Source of the DNA: Bacteroidales bacterium UBA3764
GTDB lineage: Bacteria; Bacteroidota; Bacteroidia; Bacteroidales; UBA932
Length of the DNA stretch: 12,305 nucleotides
Assembly: GCA_002371115.1 (NCBI GenBank)
Contig: DFFY01000051.1
Span: 3,389-15,693 of the forward strand
Direction: 5' to 3'
The translations under genes and the position numbers were made by a program. Shown here piece by piece: positions 1-6,225 of the stretch. How positions within the stretch are numbered: position 1 is the stretch's first letter; each line of letters starts with the position of its first letter. Under the pieces are notes generated by a model, which saw only the letters and a list, made by a program, of their open reading frames with translations, had not been told where the DNA came from and searched no databases.

Positions 1-270
1 AAAACGCCCTGCTACAAGAACCTGGATTTCCCGGCCGGAGCGGTTGTACGCATCCGCCAGGCACCGTTCAACAAGATAGAAAAACTCCCGCCGGTGCAGG
101 CCTATGCCTCCCTGATGGCATCGGCCTCCAGTTTCCGGCCGTTCAAAGCACTGGCGGAAGGCTGGCACCACACCCTGGAAGGTCTGGTGGGCATACTCCC
201 CTGCTACGTGCTGGACTGCCTGCCGGACCAGGCCGCGGCGGAACTCTGTTACAAGACCGTCCATGGATAA
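1..270 (+). CDS. C-terminal fragment of a probable HPr-kinase/PEPCK-like protein (5' end outside window)
   Basis: An open frame runs from base 1 to a TAA at 268-270 and gives 89 residues with no internal stop. The upstream part of the gene is missing, so no Walker A motif can be checked. The end of the protein (IPCYVLDCLPD-like: 'GILPCYVLDCLPDQAAAEL') resembles the C-terminus of HPr kinase-related proteins. Such proteins accompany PqqD-like and S24/S26 peptidase genes in lasso-peptide and related RiPP clusters, where HprK homologues can phosphorylate the precursor peptide. The stop overlaps the start of the next gene by 8 bases (263-270), so the two are probably co-translated. The coding call rests on the long open frame, amino-acid composition and the overlap. 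The family call rests only on tail resemblance and neighbours and is tentative. Confidence 0.5.
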   Translation, partial: KTPCYKNLDFPAGAVVRIRQAPFNKIEKLPPVQAYASLMASASSFRPFKALAEGWHHTLEGLVGILPCYVLDCLPDQAAAELCYKTVHG

Positions 271-688
271 ACGCATCGTAGCCAACGAAGTGCTGCTGGA
301 AGAAGCCGCAGCGCTCATGCAGGAAGGACGCGACGTCACGTTCACGCCCCTCGGGAGCAGCATGCTGCCCTTCATCCGCGGTGGAAAAGACGCCGTCCGG
401 CTGCATAAGATGGCCGATGTCAACGTGGGCGACATGCTCCTGGTCCGCCTGGAAGGCCGCTATGTGCTGCACCGCTGCATCCGCAAAGAAGGAAAGCGCC
501 TCACCCTCATGGGCGACGGAAACCTGGCGGGAACGGAAAGCTGCACCACGGACGACGTACTGGGTACCGTTGTGGGCATTATCCGGAACGGGAAAGAGCG
601 CAAACCCGGCGACGGACGTCTCTGGCGAACTACCCTGAAACCTTTTAGAAGATACATTTTAGCCATTTATAGGAGACTACCCTTATGA
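263..688 (+). CDS. S24/S26 family peptidase, soluble, Ser-His type
   Basis: This 141-residue protein has the signal-peptidase/LexA-type serine protease core. The nucleophile motif is 'GSSMLPF', with probable catalytic Ser33 followed by Met34 and Pro36. 'VGDMLLVR' (55-62) matches the conserved GD strand. 'YVLHRC' (67-72) occupies the position of the general base, and 'MGDGN' (83-87) matches the GD(N) box that follows. The base position is His70, as in the ER/archaeal/SipW signal-peptidase subgroup, not the Lys of bacterial LepB. There is no N-terminal membrane anchor and no DNA-binding domain, so it is neither LepB nor LexA. Its neighbours are an HprK-like gene (8-bp overlap) and a PqqD-like gene (ATGA overlap at 685-688), suggesting that it processes a peptide substrate of this module. 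That role is inferred. Family membership is well supported by the motifs. Confidence 0.85.
   Translation: MDKRIVANEVLLEEAAALMQEGRDVTFTPLGSSMLPFIRGGKDAVRLHKMADVNVGDMLLVRLEGRYVLHRCIRKEGKRLTLMGDGNLAGTESCTTDDVLGTVVGIIRNGKERKPGDGRLWRTTLKPFRRYILAIYRRLPL
671..676 (+). promoter_or_regulatory. Shine-Dalgarno sequence of the PqqD-like gene
   Basis: AGGAGA lies 8 bases upstream of the ATG at 685, inside the last codons of the peptidase gene. It supports the short start at 685 and independent initiation in addition to coupling through the ATGA overlap. Confidence 0.6.
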
Positions 689-954
689 AAATCAAAGAAG
701 GATTCATTCTGCGCACCATCTGCGGGGAGCACATCGTAGTGGGCGAAGGACTGGCCCAGGTGAACTTCAACAAGATGCTCTCCCTGAACGAGAGCGCCGC
801 CTACCTCTGGAAAGAGGCGGAAGGCAAGGAATTCACCCAGGAGGACCTTGTGAAACTGTTGCTGGACAAGTACGAGGTAAGTCAGGAACAGGCCGCCGCC
901 GATGTAGAGAAACTCACCGCCACCTGGATTCAAGAAGGCGTAGTGGAAGCCTGA
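685..954 (+). CDS. PqqD-like peptide chaperone (RiPP recognition element)
   Basis: This 89-residue protein has the PqqD-family pattern: three short beta strands ('FILRTICGEHIVV', residues 7-19), then the hallmark 'LNESAAYLW' (34-42), then a helical region with 'EDLVKLLLDKYEVS' and a final helix ending in 'WIQEGVVEA'. PqqD-like domains bind the leader of a precursor peptide and present it to modifying enzymes, proteases or transporters. The start ATG overlaps the upstream stop (ATGA, 685-688). An AGGAGA at 671-676 lies 8 bases before the start, a clear ribosome-binding site of a kind uncommon in this window. The ABC exporter gene begins one base after its stop. No radical SAM or lasso cyclase gene is visible within the window, so the partner enzyme is unknown. 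Confidence 0.85.
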   Translation: MKIKEGFILRTICGEHIVVGEGLAQVNFNKMLSLNESAAYLWKEAEGKEFTQEDLVKLLLDKYEVSQEQAAADVEKLTATWIQEGVVEA

Positions 955-955
955 G

Positions 956-2578
956 ATGAAGCGTTTCAAGGACATTGTCCGAACCATCCGCTCCCTTTCC
1001 CGCCCCGTCAGGTGGCGGGCAGCCATTACCGTGGCTGTCGGGACCGTAAGCGTGGCCGTGTCCCTGGCCTTTGTCTCTTACAGTAAAATCCTGGTCGATA
1101 TTGCCACCGGAAAAAGCCAGGCTCCGCTGGGCCCGGCCGTGGGCATTTTCATCGGCATCCTGGCCCTGCAGCTGGCCGCCTCCCTCTTCTCCAACTGGTG
1201 GCTCGCCTACAGCCAAGTAAAAACGCAGAACATCCTGCGGAAGGACCTCTTCGGCCATGTGATGAAAAGCCGCTGGGACGGCCGTGAGCGCTATCTGTCC
1301 GGCGACACCGTGAACCGCCTGGAAGAAGACATCCGCGTGGTGGCGGAGCTCATCTGCGACCGCATCCCGGGCATTGTCATCACGGTCATTCAACTGCTTG
1401 CGTCCAGCATGTATCTGCTCAGCCTGGCGCCTAACCTGCTGTGGGTGCTCATTATCCTGATGAGCGCCGCCGTGCTGGGCTCCAAGCTATTTTTCCGCCA
1501 GCTGCGGGAACTCATGGCCAAAATCCGCTCCCGCGAGAGCGAACTCCAGCAGCTGATGCAGGAAAGCCTGCAGCATCGCGTACTGGTGCTCACCCTCACC
1601 AACGTGGAACGCGTCCTGGACAAGTTTGGCTGGTTACAGGCCGACGTCGAAGACAACACCCGCAAACGCCTCAATTACAACGCCGTAGCGCGCGGGCTCA
1701 TGTTCCTGGGCTTCCAGGCCGGCCATGCCGCCGCCTTCCTCTGGGGCGTGTTCGGCATCCGCGCCGGCACCGTTACTTTCGGCACTATGACCGCCTTCCT
1801 GCAATTGGTTGGCCGCGTACAGCGCCCCATTGCCGATTTTGGCCGCCAGGTTCCCGCCTTCATCACCGCGCTCACCTCGGTAGAGCGCCTGATGGACCTG
1901 CAGGAACTGGAAGAAGAAGCGTTGGAAGCCCCCATCCTGCTTCCTGGAGCCCCCACCATCACCGTTTCTCACGTGACGTACAGCTATCCGGGCATTTCCG
2001 AACCGGTCATCAAAGACTTTTCCTGCACCTTCCCCGCCGGCCGGATGACCGCCATCGCCGGCCCCACCGGAATAGGCAAAAGCACCCTCATCCGCCTGAT
2101 TCTGGGCCTGCTGAAGCCTGCCCAAGGGCAAATCACCATTGACGATATTCCCGCCGGCAGCGCTCTCAGGGGCAATTTCATGTATATTCCGCAGGGGAAT
2201 TCCCTGCTCAGCGGCACCATCCGCTCGAATCTCCAACTCGCAGCACCACAGGCTACGGAAGAGGACCTTCGGCAAGCTTTGGACACCGCTATGGCCCAGT
2301 TTGTCCGGGAGCTCCCGCAAGGGTTGGACACGCCCTGCGGGGAGATTGGCAGCGGACTCAGTGAAGGCCAGGCCCAGCGCATTGCCATTGCCCGCGCCCT
2401 GCTGCGTCCCGGCGGCGTACTCATCCTGGACGAGAGCACGTCGGCCCTGGATCCGGAAACGGAAAAACGGCTGCTGGAGAACCTCCACAGCCGTTATCAC
2501 GGGCAAAAAACCCTGTTGTTCATCTCGCATCGGGAAGCGGTGACGCAGTATGCCGATGCCATCGTGCGCCTGGACTAA
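956..2578 (+). CDS. ABC transporter, fused permease and ATP-binding protein (type I exporter)
   Basis: This 540-residue half-transporter has an N-terminal membrane region (about residues 20-310) with hydrophobic stretches near 22-42, 60-80, 136-158, 160-180 and 247-275. The nucleotide-binding domain follows (about 333-540). Its motifs are Walker A 'GPTGIGKST' (369-377), Q-loop Gln413 in 'YIPQGNSLLSG', signature 'LSEGQ' (468-472), Walker B 'VLILDE' (488-493) and H-loop His525. The layout is that of homodimeric exporters. It lacks the N-terminal C39 peptidase domain of bacteriocin exporters of the PCAT type, so leader removal, if any, would need a separate protease such as the S26 enzyme two genes upstream. 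The gene starts one base after the PqqD-like stop. A role in exporting a modified peptide is inferred from this context. Its stop shares CTAA with the convergent lpdA stop. Confidence 0.92.
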   Translation: MKRFKDIVRTIRSLSRPVRWRAAITVAVGTVSVAVSLAFVSYSKILVDIATGKSQAPLGPAVGIFIGILALQLAASLFSNWWLAYSQVKTQNILRKDLFGHVMKSRWDGRERYLSGDTVNRLEEDIRVVAELICDRIPGIVITVIQLLASSMYLLSLAPNLLWVLIILMSAAVLGSKLFFRQLRELMAKIRSRESELQQLMQESLQHRVLVLTLTNVERVLDKFGWLQADVEDNTRKRLNYNAVARGLMFLGFQAGHAAAFLWGVFGIRAGTVTFGTMTAFLQLVGRVQRPIADFGRQVPAFITALTSVERLMDLQELEEEALEAPILLPGAPTITVSHVTYSYPGISEPVIKDFSCTFPAGRMTAIAGPTGIGKSTLIRLILGLLKPAQGQITIDDIPAGSALRGNFMYIPQGNSLLSGTIRSNLQLAAPQATEEDLRQALDTAMAQFVRELPQGLDTPCGEIGSGLSEGQAQRIAIARALLRPGGVLILDESTSALDPETEKRLLENLHSRYHGQKTLLFISHREAVTQYADAIVRLD

Positions 2579-3927
2579 GCCCGGGACACCGTCTCCTTCA
2601 AGATTTCGGAAACCGTGGGATGCGGGAAAATCACCCGCTCCAGTTGCTCCACGCTCATGCGCTGCTCGATGGCCAGCACCGCGCCATGGATGAGTTCCGA
2701 CGCCGGATTGCCCAGCATGTGGACGCCTATTACGCGGTCCTCGCTGTCCAGTACCACCTTGCAAACGCCCTCTCCCCGCTCGTTCTCGGCCACGAAACGG
2801 CCGGAAAACGCCATGGGCAGCGACAGGGTGCGGGCGCCGTCCAAGGCGCCAACGCCGGCCACTTCCGGATTGGTATAGACCACAGCCGGAACGGCGTTGT
2901 AGTGCATTTCATCGGCGATGCCGCAGATGGTATTCACGGCTACCTCCCCTTCCCGGCTGGCGGTATGGGCCAGCATGGAAAACCCGGTGACGTCGCCGGC
3001 GGCATAAACGCCGGGCACACGCGTGCGCATCTGCGCATCCACCTGAATGCCATAAGGTTTGCCGGCAGGGGTCAGGGCCAGTTCCACGCCTATATTCTCC
3101 AGGCCGATTCCCTGCAAACGGGCCCTGCGGCCCACGGAAACGAGAATCCGGTCTCCCTGTACCCGGCAGGTCTCCCCTTCCGGCGTCTCATAGACCACCT
3201 CGTTTCCTTCCACGGCCACCACCTTGCAACTGAGGTGGAAGGTGACGCCCTTCTTCTCATACTGGGCCTGCAGCAGGGCGCTCAGCTGCGCGTCCATGGG
3301 CCCCAGAATCTTGGGAAGCATCTCAATGACAGTCACTTGCGTGCCAATGGAGTTAAAGAAACTGGCGAACTCCATCCCAATGACGCCGCCGCCAATCACT
3401 ACCAACGAGGATGGCTGTTCCGTGAGCGAGAGGATTTCCCGGTTGGTGACCACCGCGCCCCCCAAGCCCTCCCGGAGCCCGGGGATGGGCGGGACAACTG
3501 CCTCCGATCCGGTGCAAATCAAGACGTTACGCGCCTCATAGGACGCCTCGTTGCAGCGCAACGTGAAGCCTTCGGCCACGCGTCCGGTAATGACGCCTTC
3601 GCCGCTCACCACCTCCACGCCCGCACTACGCATTTGCACTTTGATACCGCCCACCAGCTTTTTCACCACCTTGGTCTTCCGCTTGAAGATGGCGCCAAAG
3701 TCGATACCGGCCTCCGGCACCGTTACCCCGTAACGCTCCGCATGGCGGGCCGTATCCAGCACCTTGGCGCTGTACAACAGGGTTTTGGTGGGGATGCAGC
3801 CCTCGTTCAGGCATACGCCGCCCAGCTCGTTCTTCTCTATCAAAAGCACCGAAAGACCGGCTTCTCCGGCTTTCCCGGCAGCCACGTATCCGGCAGGGCC
3901 GCCGCCAAGAATTGCAATGTCGTACAT
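2575..3927 (-). CDS. lpdA: Dihydrolipoamide dehydrogenase (E3)
   Basis: This FAD-dependent disulfide reductase regenerates lipoamide for 2-oxoacid dehydrogenase complexes or the glycine cleavage system. From the start chosen here it has 450 residues. The FAD-binding 'GGGPAG' is at 8-13. The redox-active pair Cys39/Cys44 sits in 'GGVCLNEGC'. An NAD-binding 'VVIGGGVIGMEFAS' lies mid-protein, 'AAGDVTG' forms the second FAD contact, and the C-terminal His436-Glu441 dyad sits in 'HPTVSE'. All catalytic residues are present and length is near the family norm. An ATG eight codons upstream (3949-3951) is in frame but lies inside a TATGTTTG promoter-like element. The start directly before 'MYDIAILGGG' also matches where the family begins. 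No E1, E2 or gcv genes are adjacent, so the partner complex cannot be read from context. The gene is convergent with the ABC exporter and divergent from the DUF1538 operon. Confidence 0.95.
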   Translation of the reverse strand: MYDIAILGGGPAGYVAAGKAGEAGLSVLLIEKNELGGVCLNEGCIPTKTLLYSAKVLDTARHAERYGVTVPEAGIDFGAIFKRKTKVVKKLVGGIKVQMRSAGVEVVSGEGVITGRVAEGFTLRCNEASYEARNVLICTGSEAVVPPIPGLREGLGGAVVTNREILSLTEQPSSLVVIGGGVIGMEFASFFNSIGTQVTVIEMLPKILGPMDAQLSALLQAQYEKKGVTFHLSCKVVAVEGNEVVYETPEGETCRVQGDRILVSVGRRARLQGIGLENIGVELALTPAGKPYGIQVDAQMRTRVPGVYAAGDVTGFSMLAHTASREGEVAVNTICGIADEMHYNAVPAVVYTNPEVAGVGALDGARTLSLPMAFSGRFVAENERGEGVCKVVLDSEDRVIGVHMLGNPASELIHGAVLAIEQRMSVEQLERVIFPHPTVSEILKETVSRA

Positions 3928-3944
3928 AATCCAGATTTGAGTTA

Positions 3945-3952
3945 CAAACATA
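3945..3952 (-). promoter_or_regulatory. Putative Bacteroidetes -7 element for lpdA
   Basis: On the - strand this reads TATGTTTG, an exact match to the Bacteroidetes TAnnTTTG -7 consensus, 17 bases before the chosen lpdA start. No TTTG box occurs 19-21 bp upstream, which lowers confidence. If used, transcription starts downstream of the in-frame ATG at 3949-3951, which excludes that start codon. Confidence 0.5.
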
Positions 3953-3955
3953 AGG

Positions 3956-3981
3956 AAAAATCGGGGAAAATCCCTATTTTT
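3956..3981. repeat. Imperfect inverted repeat between divergent genes
   Basis: Arms AAAAATCGGGG (3956-3966) and TCCCTATTTTT (3971-3981) pair at 9 of 11 positions around a 4-base centre. The right arm overlaps the -7 element of the DUF1538 operon. It could be a regulator-binding dyad or may simply reflect local base composition. Confidence 0.35.
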
Positions 3982-3982
3982 G
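3975..3982 (+). promoter_or_regulatory. Putative Bacteroidetes -7 element for the DUF1538-PII operon
   Basis: TATTTTTG matches TAnnTTTG exactly and ends 4 bases before the ATG at 3987, so the predicted transcript would start at or very near the start codon. No TTTG box lies at the expected -33 distance. The lpdA -7 element lies back to back with it on the other strand, so RNA polymerase could hardly occupy both promoters at once. Confidence 0.5.
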
Positions 3983-3986
3983 TACT

Positions 3987-5543
3987 ATGAAAGAAAGAGA
4001 AGATCTTGTTAAGGACTTAAAATGGGCATTGCTGGGAAAACTGAAGGAAGCACTGGTCTCCGTCGTCCCTGTCATCCTGCTGGTTTTTGTCCTCTCCATC
4101 ACACCCTGGGTAGATATCACCACCAAGGAAATGTGGATATTCCTGGTATCTGCCTTTTTCCTGATTTTCGGCATCGGCCTGTTTAATCTGGGGGCGGACA
4201 TGGCCATGACGCCCATGGGCCAGTACATCGGCGAGGGCCTCACCAAGTCCAGGAAACTGGGGGTCCTCGTGGGCGTCAGCTTTGTGATGGGCCTCCTTAT
4301 CACCATTGCGGAACCGGACCTGTCGGTACTTGCCGGGCAGGTGTCCGCCGTCATCAACGGCACCACACTCATCTGGACGGTGGGCATCGGTGTAGGCCTC
4401 ATGCTGCTGATGGGCGTGCTCAAAATTGTATTCCACCATGACCTTACCGCCATTCTCCTGTTCGGGTACATGCTGCTGTTCAGCCTGGCGGCCCTTCTGA
4501 TTGAACGCGGGAACGCCTCGCTGTTGGCCATGTCGTTCGACTCCGGCGGCGTAACCACCGGTCCCATCACCGTGCCGTTCATCATGGCCCTGGGCGTGGG
4601 CATCGCCCTCACCGTAGGCGGACGAAACGCCAGCGAAAACAGCTTCGGACTCATCGCCCTGTGCTCACTGGGGCCCATCATTGCCGTGCTGGCCCTGTCC
4701 ATGCTGTCAAAAGGGAACCTGGACTATACCGTCCCTGATTATTCCATGGCCACAGTGCTGGAAGGCGGCCTACAAGAGCACCTCCAGCACACCATGTGGG
4801 AGGTGGGCAAATCGCTGGTCCTCATCGTGGGATTCTTCTTCGTGCTGCAGTTCACCGTCCTCAAACTGCCGGTCACCAAAATCGGCCAGATCCTGTTCGG
4901 CATCCTCTACACCTTCCTGGGGTTAGTGCTGTTCCTGGCGGCAGTGGAAATGTCTTTCATGCCCATCGGCTTCAAGATTGGTTCCCACCTGGCCGGGCAT
5001 CATGCCGGTGTGCTCATTGGCTTCGCCTTCATCATCGGCATGGTTGTAGTACTGGCGGAACCGGCCGTACACGTACTCAACGCACAGGTAAACGACATTA
5101 CCGGCGGGGAGGTCACCCGCATGCAGATGATGACGGCCCTGTCCGTGGGTGTGGGCATTTCCATCGGCCTGTCCGTCATCCGCGTTTACTACGGATTTTC
5201 CGTGCTGTATTACCTGGTTCCCGGATACCTGCTGTCGCTGGGCCTGTCCTTCTTCGTTCCCAAGCTTTATACCGCCATCGCCTTTGACTCCGGCGGCGTT
5301 GCCAGCGGTCCCCTCACATCCAGCTTCATCCTGCCCATGGTGGTAGGGGCCTGCGTTACCTTGCAGGGCACCGAAGGGGTGTTGGATTTCGCTTTCGGGG
5401 TAGTGGCCATGGTGGCCATGACTCCGCTCATCACCATTCAGAGCCTGGGCTTCAAGGCCGTTCTGGCCGCGCGCCGTCGCAAGAAACTGGCCATGCGTCG
5501 CATCCTGGCGGCGGCCGACGATCAAATCATTTACTTTGAGTAG
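3987..5543 (+). CDS. DUF1538 family duplicated inner-membrane protein
   Basis: This 518-residue, very hydrophobic protein has about 12 or more membrane segments and belongs to the DUF1538 family, whose function is not established. It consists of two homologous halves. 'IAEPDLSVLAGQV' (Ala108-Glu109-Pro110, Gln118) in the first half matches 'LAEPAVHVLNAQV' (Ala357-Glu358-Pro359, Gln367) in the second. 'FDSGGVTTGP' (184-193) matches 'FDSGGVASGP' (433-442). Both pairs are offset by exactly 249 residues. Conserved acidic and polar residues inside membrane segments suggest a transporter or channel with pseudo-twofold symmetry. The N-terminus is cytoplasmic-looking and charged, and the C-terminal tail has a basic cluster ('RRRKK') followed by a short acidic end. 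Two PII-like genes follow with gaps of 3 and 4 bp, suggesting PII-type control of the membrane protein. Substrate unknown. Confidence 0.88.
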   Translation: MKEREDLVKDLKWALLGKLKEALVSVVPVILLVFVLSITPWVDITTKEMWIFLVSAFFLIFGIGLFNLGADMAMTPMGQYIGEGLTKSRKLGVLVGVSFVMGLLITIAEPDLSVLAGQVSAVINGTTLIWTVGIGVGLMLLMGVLKIVFHHDLTAILLFGYMLLFSLAALLIERGNASLLAMSFDSGGVTTGPITVPFIMALGVGIALTVGGRNASENSFGLIALCSLGPIIAVLALSMLSKGNLDYTVPDYSMATVLEGGLQEHLQHTMWEVGKSLVLIVGFFFVLQFTVLKLPVTKIGQILFGILYTFLGLVLFLAAVEMSFMPIGFKIGSHLAGHHAGVLIGFAFIIGMVVVLAEPAVHVLNAQVNDITGGEVTRMQMMTALSVGVGISIGLSVIRVYYGFSVLYYLVPGYLLSLGLSFFVPKLYTAIAFDSGGVASGPLTSSFILPMVVGACVTLQGTEGVLDFAFGVVAMVAMTPLITIQSLGFKAVLAARRRKKLAMRRILAAADDQIIYFE

Positions 5544-5546
5544 TTT

Positions 5547-5918
5547 ATGGAACAGACAAGAAATATCGCCCCCGTGAAACTGGAAATGCTTCTGGCCATT
5601 GTCCATAATAGCAAACTGGCCTATTATTCCAGCATCATCCAGTCGCACCAGGCCAACCTGCAGTTCACCGTGGCGGCCAAAGGCACCACACACCTTATCC
5701 TGAATTACCTGGGATTGTCGGCCGACCGACCCAAAACGCTCATCCTGTCCGTGGTACGGGCCGACGAAGCCGCATCGCTCATCGAGCAGTTGAAGGATAC
5801 TTTCAACAAAGGCGGAGACTACAAAGGCGTGGCCTTTACCGTCCGGCTCACCAGCACCATTGGTGCGCTGGCCTACGGTTTTTTAGCGAACGAAAAAAGT
5901 GTAAAAGAAGAGCAATAG
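5547..5918 (+). CDS. PII-like regulatory protein, first copy
   Basis: This 123-residue protein reads like a divergent PII-family member. Residues 10-30 ('VKLEMLLAIVHNSKLAYY') would be strand 1 and helix 1. 'KTLILSVVR' (63-71) and the helix after it form the second half of the ferredoxin-like fold. 'YKGVAFTVRL' (94-103) matches the C-terminal strand region of the second copy ('GQGIAFSLPV'). It lacks the GxY uridylylation-type T-loop motif of GlnB/GlnK and also the GARGG motif of its neighbour. The start lies 3 bp after the DUF1538 stop and the next gene starts 4 bp after its stop, so all three are surely one operon. A regulatory partner role for the membrane protein is inferred. The PII-fold assignment is fairly likely but rests on pattern, not alignment. 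Confidence 0.7.
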   Translation: MEQTRNIAPVKLEMLLAIVHNSKLAYYSSIIQSHQANLQFTVAAKGTTHLILNYLGLSADRPKTLILSVVRADEAASLIEQLKDTFNKGGDYKGVAFTVRLTSTIGALAYGFLANEKSVKEEQ

Positions 5919-5922
5919 AGAT

Positions 5923-6225
5923 ATGGCAAAATTTCAACTCCTCGTCTGCATTGTGAATGCAGGCTTCTCCCAAAACGTCATGGAAGCGGCCCGTGCGGCC
6001 GGTGCCCGCGGCGGTTCCATCATCCGCGGCCGCGGCTCCGCCAACCCGGAAGCGGAAGAGTTCTTCAACATCAGCATCCAACCGGACAAGGAAGTCATCC
6101 TTATTTTGGTAACGGAAGATATCAAAGACGCCGTCATGACCGCTATCTTCAAGAACAGCGGTCTTTCCAAGGAAGGTCAGGGCATTGCCTTCTCCCTTCC
6201 GGTGGAACGTACTACGTTTGACTAA
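5923..6225 (+). CDS. PII-like (P-II family) regulatory protein, second copy
   Basis: This 100-residue protein has the compact PII layout. Strand 1 is 'KFQLLVCIV' (3-11), followed by helix 1 'SQNVMEAARAAGARG' and the family block 'GARGGSIIRGRG' (27-38). A short acidic T-loop-like stretch comes next (39-50). Strand 3 is 'KEVILILV' (56-63), then helix 2 and the final 'GQGIAFSLPV' (85-94). It resembles the small P-II proteins annotated as nitrogen regulators, but it lacks the GlnB uridylylation tyrosine and is not next to an ammonium transporter or glutamine synthetase gene. Its neighbours are a first PII-like gene and the DUF1538 membrane gene, so nitrogen sensing should not be assumed. The ligand is unknown. 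Its TAA overlaps the convergent peptidase stop. Confidence 0.82.
   Translation: MAKFQLLVCIVNAGFSQNVMEAARAAGARGGSIIRGRGSANPEAEEFFNISIQPDKEVILILVTEDIKDAVMTAIFKNSGLSKEGQGIAFSLPVERTTFD

Noticed and set aside
263..688. LexA/UmuD-type or phage repressor reading of the S24 protein
   Set aside because: There is no helix-turn-helix region, no Ala-Gly self-cleavage site and no operator. The base residue is His and the neighbours are peptide-export genes.
1634..2764. 376-codon open frame on the - strand across the ABC exporter
   Set aside because: Antisense shadow of a nucleotide-binding domain with all motifs intact, and it runs across the lpdA stop.
3928..3951. Upstream ATG as the lpdA start
   Set aside because: It lies inside an exact -7 promoter match, and the eight extra residues precede the usual E3 N-terminus.
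2620..3990. Long open frame on the + strand across lpdA
   Set aside because: It is the antisense shadow of a gene with complete catalytic motifs. Its product is rich in His, Gly, Arg and Gln and shows no domain.
5547..6225. Calling the PII-like genes glnB/glnK
   Set aside because: No uridylylation motif, amtB or glnA is present. The neighbour is a DUF1538 membrane gene, so a nitrogen-control name would mislead.
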